64,000 nt of DNA, taken from Gymnogyps californianus (taxonomy: Eukaryota > Chordata > Aves > Accipitriformes > Cathartidae). The notes beneath the pieces are model-generated. The model saw only the letters and a list, made by a program, of their open reading frames with translations, had not been told where the DNA came from and made no database searches. Position numbers and translations under genes: made by a program. This document shows, one piece after another, positions 14,001-27,000 of the stretch. Within the stretch, counting starts at the first letter, position 1. Each line of letters starts with the position of its first letter. Location of the stretch: contig NC_059473.1 in assembly GCF_018139145.2 (NCBI RefSeq), positions 67,810,707 to 67,874,706 of the forward strand, given 5' to 3'.

Positions 14001-15051
14001 AACAAATGAAACCTCAAGGCATAGCACCGAGCATATTTTAAGAAGAAGATGTCTCACTGTTGTTTTCATTCTTTCAGTTGGACCTGTGGAGAAAACACTG
14101 TGGTGTTTTTTCCTGTGCGTGGTGTGGTCGGCTGGCTGTCTGCTGTTAGGAGAATCACAAAATGATTACAGGATGGGACAGAGGACTTCTCAACCATAAA
14201 AATGTGTCAGTACATGTTTAGTGAAAGCTAAGGTTTACTTTTATCACCCATAACGCTTAACTTAATATAAAGATTACAGGGATCTCAACAGAGAAGATTC
14301 TGCCTTTTGGATTGTCTTCAGAACTGGCCTTGATTTATGCACAAGAAGTAATTAAGGATTTATAGGATATGATTGGCGTAGTTTCATGCAACTCTACAGC
14401 AGAGTGAATATATATTGTGCGTGCTGAGTGTAGCGGTAGGAAAGCTGTACAAACTGTGATAAATAACAAGTAAACCATGGGGGTTTTTGTTTTGGTTTCT
14501 TTTTTTTACTGAAATCTATAGTGTTTTCTGACTGCTCAAAAACTAATGCCTGGCATGTGTTATTGCTTAATTATATCCTGTTGGGTGATTTACAATACAT
14601 GCAACCTGATCGTGGAAAGAAATGGTCTTTCAAAATTATAATGTGTTCTTCATCCTTACTAAATCTTTGGATTTTGTTGGAATGTGAGTATGGGCTGCTT
14701 TCACTCTCTTCAGTTTGCCCTTGTAAAAATTAAAATTTTTTTTTTCTAGTCTGGTTCTAATGGTAGATCTTCCCCTGTCAGGTTGTCAGCTATTTCAAAC
14801 CCTTAAAATCCCCGAACAAATTTAATTACAAATCTTTCTGTGACTGTTCATTTCCAACATGCTTCTGTTATCTTTCCATCTGTAACTTTATTAAGGGTGA
14901 TTGCCCTGTAATTCCTTGCTTCTTGCTCCCCCTCTGGCTGAGCAGTCAGACTCTTAGCGGTGCAAAAATGTGTAACCCCTTCTCTGCTGAATCTTTTGAG
15001 GAGACTTTGAAAAGCTGTGACATAAAGGTGGAACACATAAACAGTTTCTGT
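8075..15051. other. Intron segment, no element recognised
   Basis: Mixed AT-rich sequence with short A and T runs (for example 8263-8277 and 10378-10388). No CR1 tail, coding exon or structured RNA was recognised on either strand. Confidence 0.6.
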
Positions 15052-15150
15052 TTAAAAAAAAAAAAAAAACACACCACCCCCCCCAAAAAAAAACCAAACA
15101 ACCCCCCCCCAAAATCCAACCAAAAAAGCCCCAAACCCCAAAAAACCTTT
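15052..15150. repeat. A/C-rich low-complexity block
   Basis: A poly(A) run is followed by alternating C runs and A runs: C8 at 15077-15084, C9 at 15102-15110, C4 at 15129-15132 and C4 at 15136-15139. The complementary strand therefore has several G runs separated by T-rich loops, which could fold as a quadruplex, with i-motif potential on the + strand. No gene or element is recognisable in it. Confidence 0.85.
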
Positions 15151-18100
15151 TACTTGAGTGTCAAGAGTCGTAATGCCTTTAGCAGGATTTTGAATAGGAT
15201 TTAGTAGCTTCTTAGTCATTTATTTGGCTCTTACAGGCTACTTCTAAGGCTACCATCAGTGTGGTTTGAGTATTTGCTAATGTTAGAGAAACTAGGCTAG
15301 CTGATATGTTCCACAGGCTATTTCCCTTCATGTTTCTTAATTATAAACAGTTAGCTTGAGTGGGCCGTGTTTTTGACAACCTTCAGAAGAATATTGCAAA
15401 AAAGTCACTCTAAAACCCCTGTTTGAATGTGGTACAGACTACAGGGATGTGACATCTCTTTTGTGTTGTTTGTTATTGAATATCTCAGCCTTCACTAACT
15501 GATCCTGTTTTTCATAGTGGAGGCAACTTTGATGTGGTCTTTGTCGTATAAAACAAAAGCATAGAATTTAATACAAAAGCTGTAGGATAGCTGAAAAAGC
15601 ACCTTAGTGACTCCGAAACCCCAAGTGTCTGAACTGCTTTTGAAATATTTTTTCACACGTTTGTCAGAATTTCTCTAGCGCTGGCTCTGATCATTCTAAA
15701 AATTCAGGTGGCATTATCATTACATCCCAGCCCTGGAAATAAAAACGTCTGTAACTATTCATTTGAGTAGTCCCAGCAGAATTACAGCAATTCAGCTGAA
15801 CTGTGTTTGCATGCAAGGTTAAGACCAAAGAGACCGAAGACGTTGCTAGCCATGTTGAGGGGAGTATTTTATGGACCGAGAAATGAATTCTGAAAGGGTA
15901 AACCTTCGTTTAGGATCCTGTCAGGGTTGTCTGAATAACAACCTGGGTAAAGAAGAAAACACGGACATGCTTAACAAAACAAAAGAAGGAAAGGTAGATA
16001 CTAATAGTATCTGTTAGTTCCTAATCTGTTTTTCGTGCTGCAACACTGACTTTTTGTTCTGGTTCTTGGCCATCCTTACATGCCAAACTGACAAGTTTTA
16101 TCATGGTTCTGCTTTGCACATGAAATGGTGACTGAAGTTACCTAAAATGGTGACTAATCAGTAGCAACTTCCATGAGATCTGTATTTTGTAACATTACTT
16201 TCTTAAAATATCCTAACAGTCATTACTTTTTGAAGACAGTGGGCGGTATTTGAGAGACAGGAAAGAGCATGCACAGCCTGCCCCAGGGGGTCAGGAGAAG
16301 CCCATAGGATTTTTCCATTGCTTTGCCTCCTGTGCTGCTGCTACCAGAGAACAGAACATCTGTACCGAGGTTTTCATGGGAAAAGGAGGAGATGGGTGGT
16401 CTTCTCTGGATTTGCCAATCTTTTCATGGTATTCATTTCATTTTATTTTCATGGTATTTCAGTATTTTCTTTCAGCCTTCAAAGGGATAAAATACTGTTA
16501 TGAAAGTATAGCAGATGAGAAATAAAATGACATTATGCCTAGCTTGTCAGAAATGAACATCTAGAGCATGCTTACTTCTTTCCCCTCTGCCCCAAATTGC
16601 ATGGCTCATCATTGCTTTAAAATGTCTTTTGAACTATTCCTAAATCTGTTGAAGTAGCCCAGGTAAACTTGAAGCATCAATGTCAGACTTTGGGGGGGCT
16701 GTACGGAGCGTGGGGTTGGGAGGGAAACTCCCCTCCAGTCTGCCCTGCCTGCCCAGCATCCATTACACAGCACCCCTTGTCCTTTCCACTGGATATTGGG
16801 AAAAGCCGTGCTGCGGGGCTACTGCCAGGGACATGGCGAAGCACGCCTCCCCACTTCAGAGTGCCCTTGGCTTTTTTGTGATTTTGGAGCCCGCTTATCA
16901 GATCCAGCTGGTTAATAGGCTAATGAGTCTGTGAAGTGAGAGTCAGGAGAATGAGCAAGCTGCTTCTGTTGTGGCAAGAGAGGAGGAAATGAGACCCAAG
17001 GGAAGGCTAAGCTTCCTGCGCTGGAGTCATGCCTGACTTGGATTACACATTTTAGTTTAACAGTCCTGTAGATCAGGCTTAAGGTTCAGCAGGCTTGGTG
17101 GTTTCTGGTCTAGTAGAGTTTGAAAACAGAATGAAATTTTATGTTACAGAGGTTGGATGATCCATAAAGGATAGAATTATAGTTTTCCGGATGTAAAACC
17201 TAAACAACCTTTTTAATATATACAGTTGTTACTGAGTGTGGCATTTGGGTAAATTCAGATACCACTGGGCACAGAAAAAGACATTATACAAAGGATTTTA
17301 ACATTATGTTTTACATTGAGTGTCCCGATCTGTCAGCTTAAAGAGCAAAAAGAATGAAAATAGGGAAAGAAATATGGAACTTAATGAATATTTAGACTAT
17401 TTAACCTATTTTGTTGGTTGACTGCTGAGAATTTTCTGTCTTAGAGATCTGTAATTTGAGCCCGTCTTCCCTCTTGCACTTTTTGTTATTTTGGAATACC
17501 GTTTATGGTCATGCTTTGGACTGTATAGCTGCAAACAGGTCCACAGGGAGGAATCAGGCATAGTCTTTGTTCAGAAGTGTTGATGGTTTTCATGATGATT
17601 ACTACCACTACAAAAAGATCTGAGACAGGGTAGGCTCTCCTTTTTTCCCTTATTATCCCTTGCAAAATACACCCTTTCCACCGCAGCCTTTGTCCTTCTA
17701 TTTTGTTACGTTTATAACATTTGGGGAGCCACTGAATTGCTTCATGATGTCTAGCATTCTTTCTTTTTCCTTCGTATATTGTAAGTAACAGTTTTCTAGA
17801 CGGCTGTGCGTAACAAACCTCAGCTAGTTATGCATGTCAGATCAGACCACCACGCAGCCCAACTTTGGCCAAACCTCCCACGATCTGTCGCTGTTGGCAA
17901 ACACAGATTTCTGATCTCGTTAGTCTCTGAAATACCTATGCCTTGCCTCACCATCACAACCAGGGCTGGTGACTCCCCTAGTTTTGTGTCACCTAGTTCT
18001 TGGGTTTACACTTTAAGTTATTTTATCAATATCTTCTGACCTGGACTCTTAAGGGAAAGCAGAAACAAAGACTGAGGTCACTTTAGGGAGAATGAACTTT

Positions 18101-21100
18101 CTTGTACAGTAGCAGATACACAGGCAACTGGTGCCAAGCAGAGCTTATGCCTTTGAGTAATATTTTGGATATCCTGGCCCCACGTAAGATGTGGAGGTGG
18201 GAGTCTAGAGTTGTCCTGCAAGGAAAGGGCATGATGGATCTCTGTTCTCAGAAATCAGGGAGAAATGCTGCCAGGTTGTCAGCGCAACCCATGTGCCCCT
18301 CTGCAGAATACAGGCACCTGCAAGTAATTTGCTTCACCGAAGGGGATGGATGCACTCGCTGATTGAGCTACAGAGCTGTATTCACCATGACTAGAGCTGT
18401 TAGTTAAGCCAAAATCCTGTGCAAACAGTATATTAGAACACCGAACTTGCTGGGAGAGAAGAGAAAGGATAAGGCTGGATCCAAGGCATAAACATAGTAT
18501 GTGCCCCTACCGACCACACCATATTTCAGGGTAACTTAAGAAAGTCTGAAGGTTTGGGAATGCTTAGAAGTATTGACTGTTAAGTAGAGAGAAGTTCTTA
18601 ACCTTCATATTAAAGGAAACTATAACATGCTAAAATCAATGTTTTACTTAAGTATGATTAAGTAATATACATACTTAAGTATGATTGCCATCCCTTCAGG
18701 GATTTCTCTCCAGCTTCCTATTCAGGTTTTATCTGCCTGGCAGACATACATAATCTTGTTGAAACCTGTGTAAACCTGGGCAGGTTTTAAACTAACCGCC
18801 TTATGTACTGGTAGGAGTATTGCTAAAGGAGCAGAGAGCTCTGCAAAAGCGGAAAACCCTACCTGGGCAAGCTCAGAGGGTCCCTGCCTGCAGAGCTCAG
18901 TGCTGCCTCACCTCTGCTCCTACATAAGTACCTGTGCTGTTAGCATAAAAATAGGATGTAGCCAAGCAGCATCACATGTTTTACCGTGGCATGGATATCA
19001 TCTGAGCTTTCAACTAAAAATGAGTTGTTATTAATGCTTTATATGAAAACTAATAAGATAACTTGAGGCCCTAAAAGAAATTTTGCGATCTTAATCTTCC
19101 ATCCACAGCTTCAAATCCTGAAAGTGTCTTTTCTATCACACTCACCAACATTTTGCTTTCCAATGCAAGAACTATCTTGGTGTTTATTACTCTTTTTGCA
19201 TCTATTTACTATTTGGCCATTCTGAATTTTAAAATCAGCTGTTCTTAAGGTAGTGACTTTAATGTTAGAACAGGTATTTTTAAGTTTAATCGCCAATACC
19301 TTTCCACTAAATTATGTCTAATTTGGAGGGGGGAAGGGGCAATTGGTGAGGGGAATGAAAATTGTGAATATATGCTAAAACAGAATTGCTTCAGAGCTGA
19401 GAATCTGAAAGCCAAATCTGCTCTTTCAGTCAACTTCTGGCATGTTTGCTCATTTGTATGCAAGAGTTAAAATTCAGCTTAGATTGAAGGAACGTGGAAG
19501 CTATATCTCAAAAGATAACGGTGGTACTGAGCTAAAGTAAATGATTTGCTAATTATAACAAAACGGGGAGAGTGCTTCCATTTTGCCCCTCTGGTGGATG
19601 TTTTTTAGGCTGTTCATTTGTATTGAAAAATGTTCATGTTTGAAGCAATTGCACATTGCGTGTAGATTTTTGCAAACAAGATATGAAACTCATTTCACTG
19701 CTCAAGAAAGAATATTAAAGTATTAATTCTACAACTTGTCATTGCCCCAGTACACATTTGCAAATGCAGCAGTAAAGAAGCACTAGTTTTCTGAGAATTT
19801 GCCCATATGTAGTGAGCCCAAAATAACAAATTTAATGGAACAGAATTACAGCCAATGCTAATTTACACTCCAGCTCACTTACCATATAATTTTTTCTTGA
19901 AATGTATTCCTATTTTTGAAATGGTTTAAGAGTATCAAAATACTTTAGAATATTTGCTAATATGCTGTGAATTATCACAGTGAACAACATTCACTAATGT
20001 TTATTCTAACTAATTATACATGTTTTTTCTTCCTTTTTAACTCATTTGCTTCCAATGTTAGGAGATTTAAAAATTGTCTCCTCAGTGTTGCAGAAAATCA
20101 TCAGTTTTCCTCTGAAATAACATAGGACTCCTCTCTGCTGTACCCAGTACAAGTGTGAGGGGGGAAAAAAAGCCAGTCCTTGCTGTAAATAATTTAGAAG
20201 CTAAGATTAAAACAAGGGACTGACAGAGATAGAGGTCAAAATACAAGGAAACATGGGGCTTTGTTGGCTTAGCCACCTTAGCTTAATGGTTGTCATTTTT
20301 TTTGGAGGAACTGTGGTCAGGAAAGGTTTTAGATAAGGAATAAGTAGCCTTATATTTCTTCAGGAGGAACTGGACCAAAGCCAACCGGAGAAAGCACCCA
20401 GGAACTTGGATAACACTAGTACCTGCTTCACAGCTGTGGCCCTGTCAGAGATGGAGGTGTTACGTGAAAGCGCGTGACAACCTTGAATGTGTACATGAGT
20501 TGCAATAAATAAGCATTTATTCAAGCAGGCCAGAGTGGGATAGAGTCTTTTGTTAGTTTGGAGGAGTTGTCCTGGGAGAAGAGGTGCAGACCAACAAGCA
20601 CCGAGATGGGGCTTCTGCAACCAAAGTGGAGCTGTCAGGGCAGCCTCCTCTAGCCCCAGCAGCCTTCCTGATTCCCTTCCACCTTCAACAGCAGCACCAG
20701 CAACTTCACTGTTTGGGATAAGTCTCAGCTGCCTCTTCCTCTCCTGTTTTACACCTCCTGGGCCTTGGTAAGCGCAGTGGTGCTGGGTTAGAGGGGGCAG
20801 CTGTGGTTGATGCGTGTGCAGTGAGGGTAGGCTGGTGCTGGTTAAAAGATTGGAGAGGACAAGCTGCCATTTGGAGAGGGGCAGGATGAGATGAGGAGGG
20901 GAGATAAGAAGGCAAATACACCTTTGTAAAACTCCAGTCCTTCTGACAAATTAGACTGGACCACCTCCATAGAGGTGTAATTGCTCTGGTTTGATGCCAG
21001 CTCCCAAAACTCTTGCAATATAATCAGTGTTTAGCAGACAAAGCAGCACTGCGACATGGCGTAGTTTCGGACAGCTTTTTATGAATTCCTGTCAGTTTTA

Positions 21101-23825
21101 TGGAAGAGGAGGTGGGTATGAGTGTTCATTCCTTGATTCCATTACACTTTGGTGTGTTAGCAGCTTGCTGTAGTACATTTCACTCCAATGTTGATCGGAT
21201 GAAAGACAATAGCAGTAAATATAGCAAAATATAGCATTGTTTTAATATTAGAAAAATTTGAATTTGTTAACATTTAGTCTTCTTGCCGTGCTATGACAAA
21301 TGAACAAAAAATGGTGTTTATTATGGTATTTGTTGATTTAAAGTGAGAAATCCATCATTAAAACTACTATTTTCGTCTTGAAAAATGTCATGCGAGACAC
21401 TGTTGGGTTTGGCTTTGACAGTGATGATTACAACCTGTAATATGTTCTTGACATTACTTGATAAATCAGAATTCCCCCAGAATTTTTGCAGTTTTTACCA
21501 GGGACATCACATATTTTTCTATTGTCAAACTGTAATCTATTACTGAAAATAAATACATGAAAATACAAATGCTGAAGCAGCTCTTTGTCCAAATTAAAAC
21601 ATTTTCATATATATATGCAGTAGTATACATGTGCCTGGGATGCTGGGTCTTTTTCAGATCTAAGCTCTGGTTCAACATTCATGTTTTCATGGTGCAAAGA
21701 AATTTAGGACATTTTCAGGTTATCATGTGTGCAACTTGGCAACTGAATAGAATGAATATTGATGTTTCTTCTTTAACTGCTGTGGGCTTGCCTGTTAGCT
21801 GTAATTTAAAAAAAACAACCGACAAAAAAACCACCCAAAAAACGAAACACATTTTTATTTCATTTTTCAACTAAGTCATGTATAAAGTGTGAATGTAAAC
21901 AGTAATTCTGAAGAAACCCACTGTTTTGAAATAAATGACTGATTTATCTTGGTGACAGGTCTAAAGATAAATGCTGTGCAGAAGGTATGATAGTGCTTAG
22001 TGTTATGGCTGATTGGCTAACAGACCTTTTGTAAAAAAGGGAGGATGACCACCTCTTTCTCATGTTTGGGTTCTCGGTTTTTTTTCCTTAAAAGAAATAT
22101 TGAGAATTGTGACAATTTATGCTCCTCAACTTACCTCCTTTTAAAAATTTTCTTCCTGCTTCTGGTCACTCTTTGTTAATCCAACAGTTGAAGAACAAAA
22201 CTCCTTACCTTCTGCTTTATGTTCTCCTAAAAACATAATGTGTACTGTAGAACTACATTTAACACAGAACTCTGAGGCACATTCTTGTAAATATAATATA
22301 TACTCTTTGAGATATTTATATTCATAACTCTGCCTGCATTTTGTGCTTTGTTTTGCTTGCATGGGTAAGAGTTGTGATGGATTCGTTCACCCTAGATGAT
22401 ATTTATTCCTTTTACTTCATTACACATAATCCACCTGTGCTAGATCTTAAGGTCTGTGTACACTTTATACTCTACTAGAGAGCTTATCAGCTTCTCTGCA
22501 GGCAGCTCAATTTGAATTTTAAAACTGAAAATGAATGAATTTGTGCTGCTGGTTGAGCTTTTGCACAGAGCTACTCTTGCACCCTCCTATTGGTGTGATA
22601 ACTGGAGGATATCAAGCTTGTAGGTTGTTGTTGATTTTGGCTGAAGGGTTTATGATTTCATTCTGATCAGCAGCTACTTCTACTATTATTTTTTCTGCAC
22701 TCCCCCACCTCTTTCCCCTTATGAGAGAGTCTTGAGATTTGTTGGCTAGGATAAAGACATCACGAAGAACAAGAGCAATTGTTACTTTTAATTTTAGACA
22801 GAATCAAAGTCCAGGCACAAGTATACAAGTAATGTTCATATAAATCATTCACGTTATTATCCTGTAAGACGACTGTTAACTCACTCTTGGCTTCCAAGTC
22901 AGGTAGGTGTTTAAGAAGTTGCTGAACATAATTGGAATTTCTTATTGGTAGCCTAAGTTTCTGCACCTTCTTTACGAGGCACACGTAAAGTCATGATAAC
23001 ATCAGATTTTAAAATCAAGTCAAATTCAATTTATGAATGCATTAAATTTTTTTAACTTATCAGTGTACTGTAATCCACTCAAGCTAATCATCATTAAAAC
23101 ATCTTAGAGATTGTATATATTCTAGCATTCTACAGCATATAGCGGAGAAGTACCTTTCCTGATAAATCAGCTGTTTCAAGAAAGGAATAATTAATCAAAC
23201 CAGTACGTACAGTTCCTTAGTATGATGATTTTCTCTGCCTAACCTAATTGTATGTTAAGTATATGACTTAATGGGACTCATAAAACATTTTTTCTTTGCC
23301 CTGACAATAATATCCGTGTTACACTGTCCTTATTAAGGAGTTGGGTTGTTTTTTTAGTATATATATTCTAGGAAAATGCTACTAATTTATCCTGATCTTT
23401 CACTCTGTAAGTTTAAGGCTACAAAGACAGTAATAGAAGCATGTGCTTGTTCTTGGGGTCTTGATGGTGTTTTGGGGAGTTTGGTTTTGGGGTGGCTTTT
23501 TTGTTTGTTTTCCAAGGGTGTCTAACTTGCTAGCTAGCTGTCCAGAACTTGGATTTGTATCCTTAAAGAACTGGAATACAGGTACTTCCTTTTCTACTCG
23601 GATGGGCTTCCTAGTGCTTGTGAAGGGGTTTCCCACTCCAGTCAATGTGTACTAAGCAAGGGAGAGATAAGTCTGCTACAAAACATTTTTTGCTGTTCTT
23701 CAACATCTACAATCTAATAACTGAGCTGCAATCATTATCTTCAGTGCATGGTTTGCTATAACACTGATCCTCATTGAGCGAGCGTTAGTCAAACATCTAT
23801 TTGGGTCATCCTTTTATGTGAATGT
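15151..23825. other. Intron segment, mostly featureless
   Basis: It contains the small duplicated palindromic repeat at 18646-18686 and a moderately GC-rich stretch around 20540-20900. A G-rich stretch at 16692-16724 has four G runs, but one loop is 13 nt, so it does not meet the usual quadruplex definition. No gene was recognised. Confidence 0.6.
18646..18686. repeat. Direct repeat of a 14-mer containing a palindrome
   Basis: ACTTAAGTATGATT occurs at 18646-18659 and again at 18673-18686, 27 nt apart start to start. The second copy overlaps the perfect palindrome ATACTTAAGTAT at 18671-18682. It may be a small local duplication. Confidence 0.8.
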
Positions 23826-24000
23826 AGAGTCACAGAATGGTTTGGGTTGGAAGGGACCTTTTAAGATCATCGAGTCCAACCACCCTGCCAGGTTGCTCAA
23901 AGCCCCATCCAACTTGACATTGAACACTTCCAGGGATGGGGCACCCACAGCTTCTCTGGGCAACCTGTTCCAGTGTCTCACCACCCTTTCAATATTGAAA
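23826..24000 (-). mobile_element. CR1 LINE 3' fragment, antisense to PTPRM
   Basis: On the + strand the segment reads as the complement of a CR1 3' end: GAGTCACAGAATGGTTTGGG, then TTGGAAGGGACCTTTTAAGA and TCATCGAGTCCAACCACCCT, followed by CAGGGATGGGGCACCCACAG and CTTCTCTGGGCAACCTGTTC. The clear match fades after CACCCTTTCAATATTGAAAG near 24000, though weaker similarity may continue to about 24075. It is 5'-truncated, as most CR1 copies are, and carries no reverse transcriptase sequence. It is well conserved and so is probably one of the younger copies here. Confidence 0.93.
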
Positions 24001-27000
24001 GAAGTATTTGCAAACTATTGCTCCTCCTGTGGACTAGAGGATGCCTTTCTTCCTACAGAAATTTTAAGTAACGTAAAGGAGGATGGTGTTGAAGTAGAAA
24101 ATTTTCTTTAGTCCCTTATTTTGATTTCTCTGGTCAAAAAAGACACTTTTATTAACTCTTAGGAGACACTTTATAAAATGATGGGCAGAGAGAAACGGGG
24201 AGAAGATAGACTATGAGAATGAAACGTGCATAGTTAACATCTAGTTCTTTTCATAGCAAATTGTAATATCTTGATGAAATACAGAGGTAGAGATAATTGC
24301 TTTTTTGTTTAACTACAAGTGATTTTCTCTTCAAATATTCTGTCCAGTATGGTTTGACATGGTAAATTTCATGGCTTTATATTTCCAGTTTTCTCAAATA
24401 TATTTCAAAATAATGGATATGCTATTTTTATTTTTATATTCTCTATAGTTATTCTTTAACACATCTAAAGCTGTATTAAATACAGATCTGACTATGACCT
24501 AAGCTACTTATCATGAAGGGTAACTTAATTATGTTTTTATTGGAATTAGTGGAATTAGTACAACTATTTCCTTACCTGTACTTGCAGGAAAGGTGGAAGA
24601 AGGAAGACATTTCTTGACAATTATTATCAATTCTTTCTTACACAAACACACTGCTTTTGTTTCTTGACCCCAGATTTTATCTACCATAGATAGTTTTGGG
24701 TTTTTCATCTTAATTTCGTATGTTTTCCTTCTTTTTCATCTTGGTGCTCAAACAATGTCTCTTTCAGTGATTTAACTTGGTTTACAGTCATGGATACACT
24801 TGCATATGATGACCAGTGATGTTCTTCCTTTTTTTGTCATGTCAAGATGAAAGCAAGCAATATTAATCAAATGTTAACTCATTTGATGGTGCCCTTTTAA
24901 ACTTCACTTCTTGAAAGTTTGTGTATATTTCTTATTGTTTTAGTACTAGTCCCATTAATGTGTTCAAAGGTGGGGTTGGATTTTTTTTTTTCCCTTCACA
25001 TTTGAAACCCATACCATTCTATTTGAGCTGCAAGTAATAGCTATCTTGTTCTGGGTTTCTCTTACATTTCAGAAAATAAAAAGATGCAAAATCATGGTAT
25101 AGAGATCAGTTGGATTACATTCATGTTAATGCCTAAAAGAGGCCATGTGTATGGCATCTGTTTCATCTTAAGTGGCTAATGATTTGAAGGAATCTGCAGT
25201 AAGTGAAGGAACTTCATTAGCCTGTTGATGCACCAGTACTGAGTTAAGTGATGGAATACCTTCCCTTCTGTACAGCATAATTTTGTTGAGGAGATAAATT
25301 GCAGGGTGCATTTTGTCATGTTGTGTTTTCGTGTTAGTTGATTGTAATTATTGTTCATGGGGTTATTGAAGTTAATTTCTATATGGGAGAGAGATGTAAT
25401 TTTCCTAGCTATATAATGCAAAACATGTTCAACTGTCACTAATACATTTAAGTTTCATTAGAGTGAATTGTTTATCCTGATTAGACAGAACAGTAGCATG
25501 CCTGAAAGAAAAACAGAGAGGTTATAGGATGTGCCTATAGCTATGCACTCTGCATTGACAGAAGTTTTTGAAAGGAAACGCTCTCCAAAGTTTAAATAAA
25601 TCAAGTGGGCATCATTGTGACCTTCCCAGCTGTCCACAGTCATGGTGTGCTTTCTTTTCCCTCCTACTTTCCTTTTGGCTGCTGGCTACCAGTTGCTTTC
25701 CATGCCATATGTTAGTAGGAAGAAGATGTGTTAGTTCTTGGACATTTCCAATGTTGCTCCCCTTTTTATACCCTTGGTGACTTGCACCTTCTAATAGCAG
25801 ATGTGTAGAATTTGAAGAACAAATTCCACAGCTGTTGGTAAAATAAATTGGGCGTGACACAGGCTGCAGGGAAGATGTCTCAGAGTTTTTCTTCTAGAAA
25901 TCTAGGAATCTAAAATACTGGTGGCCTTCAAGTAAAATTGTGAGCAGCCTTTTGGGGATTACAAAGCTTTTGAGAGAGTGAACTGAAAATGCGTGAAACT
26001 AAATTGGATTAGCCAATGCTAGATGGCAGTTGCAGGCAGGTATGTATCATTTGCACAGCCACGGCATTCAAGAATCCTGATCATAGGTTGTCTGCCCTGC
26101 TACCTGCTGTACAAGCATGTGTACAACACCGTGCATATTCTTTGAAAGTGAAGAGAAGGATGAGTCTGGTTTCTGCTTTTCCCAATGCACTCATGTTTAT
26201 CCCCTGAAGAGACGACACACATTTTTTCTGAGGAAAGCAAACATCCTTACCTGGTGGATATTTGAATAAAAGGGACTCAGTATCCCTCCATAGCTACTAG
26301 GGGCTGCCGTGGTGGAGGTGCTGATATGAACAAGTATGGAAATCTGTTGGGCTATGTGGCATTAGCTTTTTTTAGAAGCCTAGCAGCTATCTAGATTTTG
26401 TAGTTGGCCTTGTGATGAGTCAGTTTTTACATGGAAAGAGTTCTTCCTGCCTGGTGAGTAGAAAATGAGAAGAAAGTTAATAAAGGAAACACTGTTTCTC
26501 TTTTCCTATAGGTCACATTTTCATTAAAAAGAACTGTATTTTTGTATCATCTTGTAACAAGACCTTTGAAGGCAGCATTTTGCTTGCTCAAAATGTAGTA
26601 GAGCTATATAGTTTGTTGATGTTTTCTGTCAACAGGGAAAGCTCCACAGGCACTTCAAATGTCACATGCTACACTTGCCTCCTAAACAGCAGGCTAAGGG
26701 AGAGGGTCAAATCTTATCATCATCTTCTTTCTTATGGACCTTTGTTTAATATCACTGTTTCCTAGCTCTTTGTTATTTTAGCAATAAGGCAGTTTGTTGG
26801 CTGATTGGTGGGACTCCAAGGTGAAAATGTAAATGGCCCTTTTAAAAAAATCTGCCTTTTTTCTCAAGAACGTTGAGGTAATGAAGTAGAAAGTCTGCTC
26901 TGGTCAGAATAATTACAAATATTATTTGTACATATCTATCAACCCTAGACTCATTATACTTGCACTGTAAATATCAGCAAAGAGTTTTTCAGTTATTTCT

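Noticed and set aside
15052..15150. Pro/Lys-rich open frame through the A/C block
   Set aside because: The residues simply mirror the A and C runs. It is low-complexity DNA, not a protein.
16692..16724. G-rich stretch as a G-quadruplex
   Set aside because: One loop is 13 nt long, outside the usual 1-7 nt definition. Folding is possible but not supported to the standard used for the other sites.
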